39,315 nucleotides of DNA from Roseomonas acroporae (lineage in GTDB: Bacteria > Pseudomonadota > Alphaproteobacteria > Acetobacterales > Acetobacteraceae): assembly GCF_023223525.1 (NCBI RefSeq), contig NZ_JALPRX010000081.1:1-39315 (forward strand), given 5' to 3'. The notes under the pieces are model-generated. The model was given only the letters and a program-made list of their open reading frames with translations, was not told where the DNA came from and made no database searches. Shown piece by piece: positions 28,324-37,050 of this stretch (position 1 is the stretch's first letter; the number at the start of each line of letters is the position of its first letter). The translations under genes and the position numbers were made by a program.

Positions 28324-30165
28324 ATGGCCCTGCCGCCCGCCTTCCTCGACGAGCTGCGCGCCCGCACGCCGCTGGCGCCGCTGGTCGGCCGCCGCACGCG
28401 CCTCGTGCGCAACGGCCGCATCTGGAAGGCGTGCTGCCCCTTCCACAACGAGAAGTCGCCGAGCTTCTACGTCTACGACGACCACTACCACTGCTTCGGC
28501 TGCGGCGCGCACGGGGATGCGATCAGCTTCCTGATGCAGACCGACGGCGCCGCCTTCCCCGAGGCGGTGGAGCGGCTGGCCGCCGAGGCCGGGATGGAGG
28601 TGCCCAGGCCCTCCCGCGAGGAGGCCCGCCGCGCCGCCCGTGCCCGCGACCTGCACGGCGTGCTGGAGGCCGCCGCCGCCGTCTTCGCCCGCCGCCTGCG
28701 CCTGCCGGAAGGCCGCGCCGCGCTCGACTACCTGCGCGGCCGGGGGCTGACGGAGGAGACCATCGCCGGCTTCGGCCTCGGCTGGTCCGGCGGCGGCCGC
28801 GGCGCGCTGGTGGCCTCGCTGCGGGAGGAGGGGATCGAGCCCGCCCAGCTCGTCGAGGCCGGGCTGGTGCGGCAGCCCGAGGAGGGCGGTGCCCTCTCGG
28901 AATTCTTCTTCAACCGCGTGATGTTCCCGATCCGCGACGCGCGCGGGCGGATGATCGGCTTCGGCGGCCGCATCATGGGGGAGGGGCAGCCGAAATACCT
29001 CAACACCCCGGAGACGCCGGTCTTCGCCAAGCGCCGCTCGCTCTACGCGCTGGACCGCGCCCGCGAGTCGGTGTTCCGCGGCCGGGCGCGGCTGCTGGTG
29101 GTCGAGGGCTACATGGACGTGATCGCCCTGCACCAGGCGGGGCTGGCCGGCGCCGTCGCGCCGCTCGGCACGGCGCTGACCGAGGACCAGCTCCAGGCGC
29201 TCTGGCAGGTCTCGCCCGAGCCCTGCCTCTGCTTCGATGGCGACGCGGCCGGCGGCCGCGCCGCCGCGCGGGCGGTGCGCGTCGCCCTGCCGCTGCTCTC
29301 GCCCGAGCGCACGCTGCGCATCGCGACGTTGCCGGCCGGCGAGGACCCGGACACGCTGGTGAAGGCCAACGGCCCGCGCGCCATGGAGGCGGTGCTGGAA
29401 GGCGCCGCCCCGCTGGAGGACGCGCTGTTCCGCGCGCTGGCCGCCGAGCACCCCGGCGACGGCCCGGCCCAGCGCGCCGCGCTGCGCAACGCCATCGTCG
29501 CGGCGGCGGCGCAGATCCCGGACCGTGCCCTCGCCGCCGAGATGCGCAGCGCCCTGCTGAACCGCTTCTTCGCCGGCCGCCCCGACCGGCAGCCGGGCCG
29601 GCGGGGCGAGGGCAGGGGGCGTCCCGCCGGCGGCGCCGCGCGCCTCGCCGCCCCGTCGCCCCGGATGCCGCCCCGGCTGGCGATCGACCCGGCCGAGGTG
29701 CGGCTCAGCCAGGCCCGCATGCTGCTGGCCATCCTGCTCCGCCACCCCTGGATGCTGCCCGAGGTGGAGGAGGCGCTGACGCTGCTCGACTTCCAGGCCC
29801 CGCGCTGCGATGCGCTGCGCGACGCCCTGCTCGGCTGGCTCGCCGGCGCGGAGGTTCTTGACTCGGAAGGGCTGATGAACCACCTCGCCCAGGCTGGACT
29901 CGCGGAGGACGCGGGCTGGACCCTGGGCGTCGTCGGCCTGCCGCCCGCCGCCCGCGAGGATGCCCAACCGAAGGAGGCCCTGGATGGTTGGTGGCACTTC
30001 TTTGCCCAGCTGCGCGGAGGCGAGCATCTCGAAGCCGATCTTGCTGAGGCCAGGCACCACTGGATCGCGACCAACGACCCGGTATCGGCGCAGCGGATGA
30101 AGCGGCTGGCCGAGGCGATCGAGGCGTTGCGGCGCCACGAGGCCGAGGCCGTCTCGGAACACTGA
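28324..30165 (+). CDS. dnaG: DNA primase
   Basis: A 613-aa primase that makes RNA primers for DNA replication. The zinc-binding domain is complete (CCPFHNEKSPSFYV then HCFGCGAHGD, residues about 39-65). The core continues with 'IGFGGRIMGEGQPKYLNTPE' and the TOPRIM fold: 'LLVVEGYMDVIALHQAG' (catalytic Glu) and CFDGDAAGGRAA (DxD metal site). Between residues 418 and 460 there is a basic, Gly/Arg/Pro-rich linker. The C-terminal DnaB-binding helicase-interaction domain follows. The ATG at 28324 has GAGCCGGA upstream and lies 22 bases after yqeY, so the genes share a transcript. Confidence 0.97.
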   Translation: MALPPAFLDELRARTPLAPLVGRRTRLVRNGRIWKACCPFHNEKSPSFYVYDDHYHCFGCGAHGDAISFLMQTDGAAFPEAVERLAAEAGMEVPRPSREEARRAARARDLHGVLEAAAAVFARRLRLPEGRAALDYLRGRGLTEETIAGFGLGWSGGGRGALVASLREEGIEPAQLVEAGLVRQPEEGGALSEFFFNRVMFPIRDARGRMIGFGGRIMGEGQPKYLNTPETPVFAKRRSLYALDRARESVFRGRARLLVVEGYMDVIALHQAGLAGAVAPLGTALTEDQLQALWQVSPEPCLCFDGDAAGGRAAARAVRVALPLLSPERTLRIATLPAGEDPDTLVKANGPRAMEAVLEGAAPLEDALFRALAAEHPGDGPAQRAALRNAIVAAAAQIPDRALAAEMRSALLNRFFAGRPDRQPGRRGEGRGRPAGGAARLAAPSPRMPPRLAIDPAEVRLSQARMLLAILLRHPWMLPEVEEALTLLDFQAPRCDALRDALLGWLAGAEVLDSEGLMNHLAQAGLAEDAGWTLGVVGLPPAAREDAQPKEALDGWWHFFAQLRGGEHLEADLAEARHHWIATNDPVSAQRMKRLAEAIEALRRHEAEAVSEH

Positions 30166-30418
30166 CGCCGCCGGCACCCGCGCCGCGCGCGACGGGGCGC
30201 GGCGGCGTTGGCCCCCATCGGGGCTCCCCTTCGGGGCGCCCGTCGGAAGGTTCTCGTGACCGTTTCCCGCCGTGGAAGGATGCGTAGCGCCCGCGCGTCC
30301 GGCCGGGGCGGCGGGAGACGGCGGACTGGCGTTCACCGACCCCCCGGGGGCCCCGCGGCAGGGGCGCGGGACGGATCAGGGCGGCGTCCAAAATCAAGGC
30401 GTGAGCGGAGCAGGTTTG

Positions 30419-32343
<1,925 letters not shown>

Positions 32344-32347
<4 letters not shown>

Positions 32348-32451
32348 AGCATTTTCAAGCTGAGCGTCCTCGCTCAGCGACTCGGAAAATGCGAAAAATC
32401 AAAAGGCTAGAGCCGTTCCGGCCTGATACAGTCAGGCTGGATCGGCTCTAG
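32344..32451. repeat. Family A double-hairpin element, copy 2
   Basis: A 108-base element nearly identical to 7214-7320. Both ends read CTAGAGC/GCTCTAG, and an internal CTAG (32407-32410) starts the second hairpin. Its left CTAG supplies the rpoD stop. Family B sequence begins inside its last CTAG, so the two families are fused end to end. The hairpins could also end rpoD transcription. The remaining gap to 32686 (after the family B remnant) shows nothing identifiable beyond the next ribosome site. Confidence 0.92.
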
Positions 32452-32490
32452 AGCGGATCGCCGGCGGGCGGACACGCCCGGCGGCGTGCG
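32450..32490. repeat. Family B element, partial
   Basis: AGAGCGGATCGCCGGCGGGC and the following ACGCCCGGCGGCGTG match the first hairpin of family B, then the match breaks off in GCGGCC-type sequence. The right arm of the outer stem is missing, so this is a truncated copy joined to family A. Confidence 0.75.
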
Positions 32491-32686
32491 GCCGCGCCGG
32501 CCTCGACGCGCCGTCTCGACAAGCGGGCGGCGTTCGGGCGAAGTGCCCGATGCCCGTGCGCCGGGGCGGCGGCGGGTGCGGCGGCGGGTGCGGTGGCCGG
32601 GGCCGCCTGGGCTGTCCGCGCCGTTCCCGTGGCCCGTCGGCGTCCGGGCGGGCGGTCGATCCGGGCGAAGGGATCTGGGGGAAGCG

Positions 32687-33259
32687 ATGATCGGGCGGTC
32701 GGAGCCGACGGTGTCGGCGGTGGTGCACGTGACGTTCCTGCGCATGGACCGCGCCCCGATCGAGCCCGGTCCCGCCCTGCCGGCCACCGTCCGGGTGGAG
32801 CGCCTCACCCGCTGCACCCTGCCTTTCTACCGCTTCCTCTACGCCAGGGTGGGCAACGACTACCTCTGGTGGCTGCGCCGCACCGTGCCGGACGCCGAGC
32901 TGGAAGCCGTCCTGGAGGACCCGCGGGTCTCGGTGCACGTGCTCTATGCCGATGGCGAGCCGGCCGGCTTCTACGAGTTGGACCGGCGCATGCCGCCCGG
33001 CACCAACCTCGCCTATTTCGGCCTGCTGCCGCACGCGGTGGGCCGTGGCTGGGGCCGGGCCCTGCTGCGGCACGCCGTCGACACCGCCTGGGCGGAGGGC
33101 TGCGCCTGGCTGACGGTGAACACCTGCACCGCCGACCACCCGCGCGCCCTGCCGAACTACCACGCGGCCGGCTTCCGCACGCTGCGCGTGGTGCGCGAGG
33201 TCTGGCGCATCCCCACCCGCCTCGGCCTCGTCGTGCCCGAACGCCTGCTCGCAGGCTGA
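32687..33259 (+). CDS. GNAT-family N-acetyltransferase
   Basis: A 190-aa cytosolic acetyltransferase. The GNAT core is clear: beta strands 'VLYADGEPAGFYELDRRM' and 'LAYFGLLPHAVGRGWG', with the acetyl-CoA pyrophosphate loop GRGWGRAL, and the 'NYHAAGFRTLRV' ending typical of the superfamily. 'CTADHPRALPNYHAAGF' is the usual Asn-Tyr region. The substrate is unknown. The ATG at 32687 has GGGGGAA 5 bases upstream. A very strong palindrome starts at its stop codon. Confidence 0.9.
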   Translation: MIGRSEPTVSAVVHVTFLRMDRAPIEPGPALPATVRVERLTRCTLPFYRFLYARVGNDYLWWLRRTVPDAELEAVLEDPRVSVHVLYADGEPAGFYELDRRMPPGTNLAYFGLLPHAVGRGWGRALLRHAVDTAWAEGCAWLTVNTCTADHPRALPNYHAAGFRTLRVVREVWRIPTRLGLVVPERLLAG

Positions 33260-33298
33260 TGCCGGCCCGCGCGGGTTCAGGCCCGCGCGGGCCGGCAT
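33259..33298. terminator. 17-bp perfect palindrome at the GNAT stop codon
   Basis: ATGCCGGCCCGCGCGGG and its exact complement enclose TTCAGG. The left arm begins with the last base of the stop codon. It lacks a T-run but would form an extremely stable hairpin in mRNA, likely a terminator or 3' stabiliser. Confidence 0.6.
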
Positions 33299-33304
33299 CG
33301 CGCG

Positions 33305-33343
33305 CGGGGTGGCCCAGCGGGGTGGCCCAACGGGGTGGCCTGA
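33305..33343. repeat. 13-bp tandem repeat, three units
   Basis: CGGGGTGGCCCAG, CGGGGTGGCCCAA and CGGGGTGGCCTGA follow each other. A second pair of unrelated 13-base repeats (ACCGGAGCAGGCG) lies at 33368-33393. Apart from these and the palindrome, the 347-base gap 33260-33606 holds nothing I can identify. Confidence 0.75.
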
Positions 33344-33606
33344 GCGCCGGGAGAGGCCGCGTGCCGGACCGGAGCAGGCGACCGGAGCAGGCGGCCGGCG
33401 GGAACGGCGGCGCCCCGGGCCATCGAGGGGGGGAGGTGCGATGGCCGCCGGGGGGAGGGGGCAGCAGGGCGCCGCCGTCCGTCCGTGCATGGCAGCACAT
33501 CCCCGCCGCGCCTGTGCACGGCGGCCGGCTTCGGACTGTTGCAACCCCGTTTCGCGCCCCGCCCGGAGGCGAGAATTCCGTCGCCCCGCCCCGGCGCTCT
33601 GCTAGC

Positions 33607-34569
33607 ATGGACGCCATGGCAAACCCGGCGTCTCCGGACATCTCGGGATTCCACGACCCCGACTCCGGCACGATCTCCTATCTCGTCGCCTGCCCGCTGA
33701 CGCGGCGCTGCGCCGTGATCGATGCGGTGCTGGGCTTCGACCCCGTCTCCGGCCGCACCGACTCCGCGCCCGCCGACCGCGTCATCGCCGCCGTCCGCGA
33801 GCGCGGGCTGGCCTGCGAATGGGTGCTGGAGACGCATGTCCATGCCGACCACCTCTCCGCCGCGCCCTACGTCCAGCGCGCGCTGGGCGGCGCCGTCGGC
33901 ATCGGCGCCGAGGTGGAGACGGTGCGCCGCAACTTCGGCAAGCTGTTCAACTTCGGCCGCGACGCCCCGGCCTTCGACCGGCTGTTCGCCGATGGCGACG
34001 GCTTCGCGATCGGCGCCCTGCCGGCACGGGCCATGGCCACGCCGGGCCACACCCCGGACAGCCTGAGCTACCTGGTCGGCGCCGCCGGCGCCGCGGATCC
34101 GGCCGGGGCGGCGCCGACCGGGGGGAACCCGGGCTGGGAGCCGGTCGCGGCCTTCGTCGGCGACACGCTGTTCATGCCCGACAGCGGCACGGCCCGCTGC
34201 GACTTCCCGGGCGGCGACGCGGCGCTGCTCTACCGCTCGATCAACCGCCTGCTGTCGCTGCCGCCCGGCACCCGCCTCTACGTCTGCCACGACTACAAGG
34301 CGCCGGGGCGCGACGCCGTGGCCTGGGAGACGGACGTCGCCGCCCAGCGCGCCGGCAACATCCACGTCCACGAGGGCACCACCGAGCCGGAATACGTGGC
34401 GCTGCGCCGGGCCCGCGATGCCACCCTGGCGCTGCCGCGCCTGATGCTGCCCTCGGTGCAGGTGAACCTGCGCGCCGGCCGCCTCCCCGAACCGGAGGAT
34501 AACGGGGTGCGCTACATCCGCATCCCGATCGACCCGATTCTCACGCCGCCGAACGGCGTGACCCGTTGA
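33607..34569 (+). CDS. metallo-beta-lactamase fold hydrolase, persulfide-dioxygenase-like (ETHE1/Blh type)
   Basis: A 320-aa cytosolic enzyme of the ETHE1-like branch, which oxidises glutathione persulfide to sulfite in sulfide detoxification. Metal ligands are present in order: THVHADH near residue 77, TPGHTPDS, 'GDTLFMPDSGTARCDFPGGD' and CHDYKAPG. The 'DSGTARCDF' signature and the opening 'DPDSGTISYLV' are typical of the persulfide dioxygenase/Blh group rather than of lactamases. A Gly/Ala/Pro insert (about residues 159-178) is variable sequence. Neither rhodanese nor BigR regulator genes are adjacent. Start ATG at 33607; the Met three codons later is possible, and neither has a good ribosome site. 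Its TGA overlaps a TTG that could start the next gene. Confidence 0.87.
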   Translation: MDAMANPASPDISGFHDPDSGTISYLVACPLTRRCAVIDAVLGFDPVSGRTDSAPADRVIAAVRERGLACEWVLETHVHADHLSAAPYVQRALGGAVGIGAEVETVRRNFGKLFNFGRDAPAFDRLFADGDGFAIGALPARAMATPGHTPDSLSYLVGAAGAADPAGAAPTGGNPGWEPVAAFVGDTLFMPDSGTARCDFPGGDAALLYRSINRLLSLPPGTRLYVCHDYKAPGRDAVAWETDVAAQRAGNIHVHEGTTEPEYVALRRARDATLALPRLMLPSVQVNLRAGRLPEPEDNGVRYIRIPIDPILTPPNGVTR

Positions 34570-35201
34570 GCCGGCCCCGGCCGGCCGACCGGGACGCCGA
34601 CGCGGGCAACCAGCAGGCGGCCCGGCCGGCGAGGGCGGGAGAGGCGCCGGGGAGGATCGGCGGGAAGCTCCCGGCGGCGGGCGGGGCGGAGGCCCCGCGG
34701 GAATCCGGGCGGACGACGCCGGGCCGCGGCGCCCGGGCCTGGCACCTGCGGCCACTCGACGGCCTGCCCGGCGCGGCCGGCCGGGAGCTCGACGGGCTGA
34801 TCCTGTTCGACGGCGTCTGCCTGCTCTGCGCCCGCTCGATCCGCTTCGTGGCGGCGCGCGACCGGGCGGCGCGCTTCCGCTTCGCCTCGGTCCAGTCGCC
34901 GGCCGGCCGCCCGCTGGCGGAGCGACTCGGCATCGACCCGGCGGCGCCGGAAAGCGTGGCGGTGCTGCTGGAAGGCCGCGCCCTCTTCAAGTCCGATGCC
35001 GCCATCGCCGTGCTGCGCCGGCTGCCGGGCTGGGGCTGGGTGCGGCTGCTCGGCCTGCTGCCGTGCCGGCTGCGCGACGGGCTCTACGACCGCGTCGCCG
35101 GCAGCCGCTACCGACTCTTCGGCCGCAGCGACGCCTGCCCGCTGCCCGGCCCCGAGCTGCGCCGCCGCATCCTGCCGGACGGGCTGGCACCGGAAGCGTG
35201 A
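34566..35201 (+). CDS. DCC-family thiol-disulfide oxidoreductase-like protein (DUF393)
   Basis: A 211-aa protein of the DUF393 family with the hallmark DGVCLLC (residues about 82-88) where two cysteines form a CxxC-like thiol site (C-L-L-C). The remaining domain is typical: 'IRFVAARDRAARFRFASVQS', 'GRALFKSDAAIAVLRRLPGW', and a final YDRVAGSRYRLFGR. About 75 low-complexity residues precede the domain. No ATG or GTG lies in frame upstream of the domain; the only candidate is TTG at 34566, overlapping the previous stop (TTGA). Translational coupling to the persulfide-dioxygenase-like gene is therefore likely, and both products deal with thiol chemistry. Confidence 0.72.
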   Translation: MSRPRPADRDADAGNQQAARPARAGEAPGRIGGKLPAAGGAEAPRESGRTTPGRGARAWHLRPLDGLPGAAGRELDGLILFDGVCLLCARSIRFVAARDRAARFRFASVQSPAGRPLAERLGIDPAAPESVAVLLEGRALFKSDAAIAVLRRLPGWGWVRLLGLLPCRLRDGLYDRVAGSRYRLFGRSDACPLPGPELRRRILPDGLAPEA

Positions 35202-35350
35202 GCGGCGCGGGGCGCGCGCCGCCGCTCTTCGCCCGCCTGCTCGGCCCGCTGCCGCTGCCATCCGCCCTCTGCCCGCGCGTCGCGGCGCGGGAAGCGGTTC
35301 CGCTTCGCCGTGTCGGTCGCCGTGCCCGGGCTCGGGCGTCTCGTCGCCTA

Positions 35351-35387
35351 CGGCGAACCGCAGTCCGGTTGAGACTGCGGTTCGCTG
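35351..35387. repeat. hairpin module C (shared with family B variants)
   Basis: CGGCGAACCGCAGTC/GACTGCGGTTCGCTG, a 15-bp stem with one mismatch and a 7-base loop. The same hairpin forms the second half of unit 3 at 12745-12849 and of the element at 36868-36975. Here it stands beside a complete family B unit. Bases 35202-35350 show nothing else. Confidence 0.8.
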
Positions 35388-35392
35388 TCGCT

Positions 35393-35494
35393 AGAGCGGG
35401 ACGCAGACCAGTTAGGACTGCGTGCCGCCCTATCCCATTGTTTTCCGAGCGGATTCGCGCCTCCGGGCGTGTCCGCCCTCCGGCGATCCGCTCT
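35393..35494. repeat. Family B element, full unit in reverse orientation
   Basis: 102 bases, the reverse complement of the unit type at 12540 and 12643: begins with the second hairpin (GGGACGCAG...CTGCGTGCC), passes CCATTGTTTTCC, and ends with the first hairpin GAGCGGATT...GATCCGCTCT. The length equals the tandem period at 12540. Confidence 0.88.
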
Positions 35495-35612
35495 GGTTGT
35501 TCCCGGCGCGGATTCACGCCGCCGGGCGGGTCCGCCCGCCGGCGATCCGCTCTGGTTGGTCCCGGCGCGGATTCACGCCGCCGGGCGGGTCCGCCCGCCG
35601 GCGATCCGCTCT
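35495..35612. repeat. 59-bp tandem repeat of the family B first hairpin, two units
   Basis: 35495-35553 and 35554-35612 differ at a single base. Each is GGTTG-TCCCGGCGCGGATT plus the first family B hairpin ending GCGATCCGCTCT. They follow the full unit directly. The rest of the gap, to 35726, holds only the leader of the bestrophin gene. Confidence 0.93.
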
Positions 35613-35726
35613 ATCGCGGCTGGCTGGTGCCGGACCGCGACGCGACGCAGCGCACGCATGCGAAAGGAGGGGCTGCGGCGCGGCGGGAAGGGCCGTAGCC
35701 AGGGCGCCCGCAACCGGAAGTCCGCG

Positions 35727-36638
35727 ATGATCGTCCGCCCGCGCCCTGGCCCCTTCGACCTGCTCTTCGCCATGCGCGGCTCGATCGTGCCGCTGGTGCT
35801 GCCGCGCCTCCTGCTGATCGCCCTGCTGGCCCTGGCGCTGGCCGTGGCGGACCGGCTGCATCCCCACGGCTTCCCGGAATTCACCGCCGCGCCCTTCACC
35901 CTGCTCGGCATCGCGCTCTCGATCTTCCTCGGCTTCCGCAACAACGCCTGCTACGACCGGTGGTGGGAAGGGCGGAAGCAGTGGGGGCTGCTGGTCACCG
36001 AGACCCGGGCCTTCGCGCGCGAGGGCGTGGCGCTGCTGCCGGACCCCGCTCTGCGGTCGCGCCTGCTGCGTCGCCTCGCCGCCTTCGCCCACCTCGCCGC
36101 CGCCGGCCTGCGCGGCCTGGACGGGCTGGAGAAGGCCCGTCCCTGGCTGCCGCCCGGGGAGGCCGAGGCGCTGCGCCCGCTGCGCAACCGGCCGGAGGCG
36201 GTGCTGCGCCGGCAGGCCGCCGACCTGGCCGGGTGCCTGCGCGCCGGCCAGATCAGCGATGTCCTCTACGCCGCGCTCGCCGCGCACCTGAACGCGATGA
36301 CGGCGGTCCTGGCGGGCTGCGAGCGCATCCGCAACACGCCGCTGCCCTACGCCTACTCGCTGCTGCTGCACCGCACGGCCTGGCTGTTCTGCCTGCTGAT
36401 GCCCTTCGGCTTCGTCGGCACGCTGGGCTTCGCCACCCCGGCGATCGCCGCCATCCTGGCCTACGCGCTGTTCGGCCTCGATGCGCTGAGCGACGAGCTG
36501 GAGGAACCCTTCGGCCTGGCCGCCAACGACCTGCCGCTCGACGCGCTGGTGCGGGTGATCGAGATCGACCTGCTGGAGGCCCTGGGCGAGCCGGCCGTGC
36601 CGCCGCCGCTCGTGGCCGAGCGCTTCGTGCTGCGCTGA
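35727..36638 (+). CDS. bestrophin/YneE-family membrane protein
   Basis: A 303-aa membrane protein of the bacterial bestrophin family, anion-selective (or, in some bacteria, cation-conducting) channels. The hallmark 'SIFLGFRNNACYDRWWEGRK' (about residues 67-86) is clear. Helices flank it (LVLPRLLLIALLALALAV; TAWLFCLLMPFGFVGTLGF), and the C-terminal 'DALSDELEEPFGLAANDLPLD' ends the core. The length is normal for the short bacterial form. The ATG at 35727 follows GGAAG at 8 bases; a Met at 35658 would add 23 basic residues of no evident function. It is a single gene between two repeat clusters. Confidence 0.88.
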   Translation: MIVRPRPGPFDLLFAMRGSIVPLVLPRLLLIALLALALAVADRLHPHGFPEFTAAPFTLLGIALSIFLGFRNNACYDRWWEGRKQWGLLVTETRAFAREGVALLPDPALRSRLLRRLAAFAHLAAAGLRGLDGLEKARPWLPPGEAEALRPLRNRPEAVLRRQAADLAGCLRAGQISDVLYAALAAHLNAMTAVLAGCERIRNTPLPYAYSLLLHRTAWLFCLLMPFGFVGTLGFATPAIAAILAYALFGLDALSDELEEPFGLAANDLPLDALVRVIEIDLLEALGEPAVPPPLVAERFVLR

Positions 36639-36654
36639 CCGGCGGGGCGGCCCT

Positions 36655-36686
36655 GCGAGGCGCGGCCCGGCCGGGCCGCGCCTCGC
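36655..36686. terminator. perfect 32-base palindrome after the bestrophin gene
   Basis: GCGAGGCGCGGCCCGG is followed directly by its exact complement, 17 bases after the stop codon. There is no loop sequence and no T-run. Position suggests transcription ending. Confidence 0.5.
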
Positions 36687-36713
36687 CATGGATCGTCGCC
36701 TTCGGCGCGGCCT

Positions 36714-36752
36714 CGCGCCTGCGGGCGTGCCCGCCTTCCGGCGATCCGCTCC
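36714..36752. repeat. Family B element, partial, reverse
   Basis: GCGCCTGCGGGCGTGCCCGC followed by CTTCCGGCGATCCGCTCC corresponds to the first family B hairpin read in reverse, with the far arm lost. It abuts a family A-type hairpin. Confidence 0.65.
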
Positions 36753-36795
36753 GGAGCCGTTCCGGCCTGACGGTATCGGGCCGGAACGGCTCCGG
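36751..36795. repeat. Family A second hairpin, diverged, perfect stem
   Basis: CCGGAGCCGTTCCGGCC and its exact complement form a 17-bp stem with an 11-base loop. The arms match the GAGCCGTTCCGGCCTGA hairpin of family A. Downstream, TTGATCCGGCGCG then TTTCCCGAGG (to about 36825) resembles the reverse of the family A centre, so this is a third, older copy in reverse orientation. Confidence 0.7.
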
Positions 36796-36867
36796 CCCCT
36801 TGATCCGGCGCGTTTCCCGAGGCGCCGGGGGCGCGCGCCCAGATGGTTCGGAGCATCCCCCGAGGAC

Positions 36868-36975
36868 GCTCTACAGCGAACCGCAGTCCGGCTGGGACTG
36901 CGATTCGCTGTGGCTCGTTGTTCTCGGCGCGGATTCACGCCGCCGGGCGTGTCCGCCCGTCGGCGATCCGCTCTA
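36868..36975. repeat. Family B/C element, reverse orientation
   Basis: A 108-base element, the reverse complement of the variant at 12745-12849: hairpin C (ACAGCGAACCGCAGTCC...GGACTGCGATTCGCTGT), GTTGTTCTCGG, then the first family B hairpin ending GATCCGCTCTA. The 412-base gap 36639-37050 consists of this, the elements before it and a 75-base leader. Confidence 0.85.
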
Positions 36976-37050
36976 AACCATTCCTTCAGCATCGCCGTGC
37001 TACATGGCCGGCGGCGCCTGCAGCTTCCGGCGGCGTGGCCGGGAGCCAGG

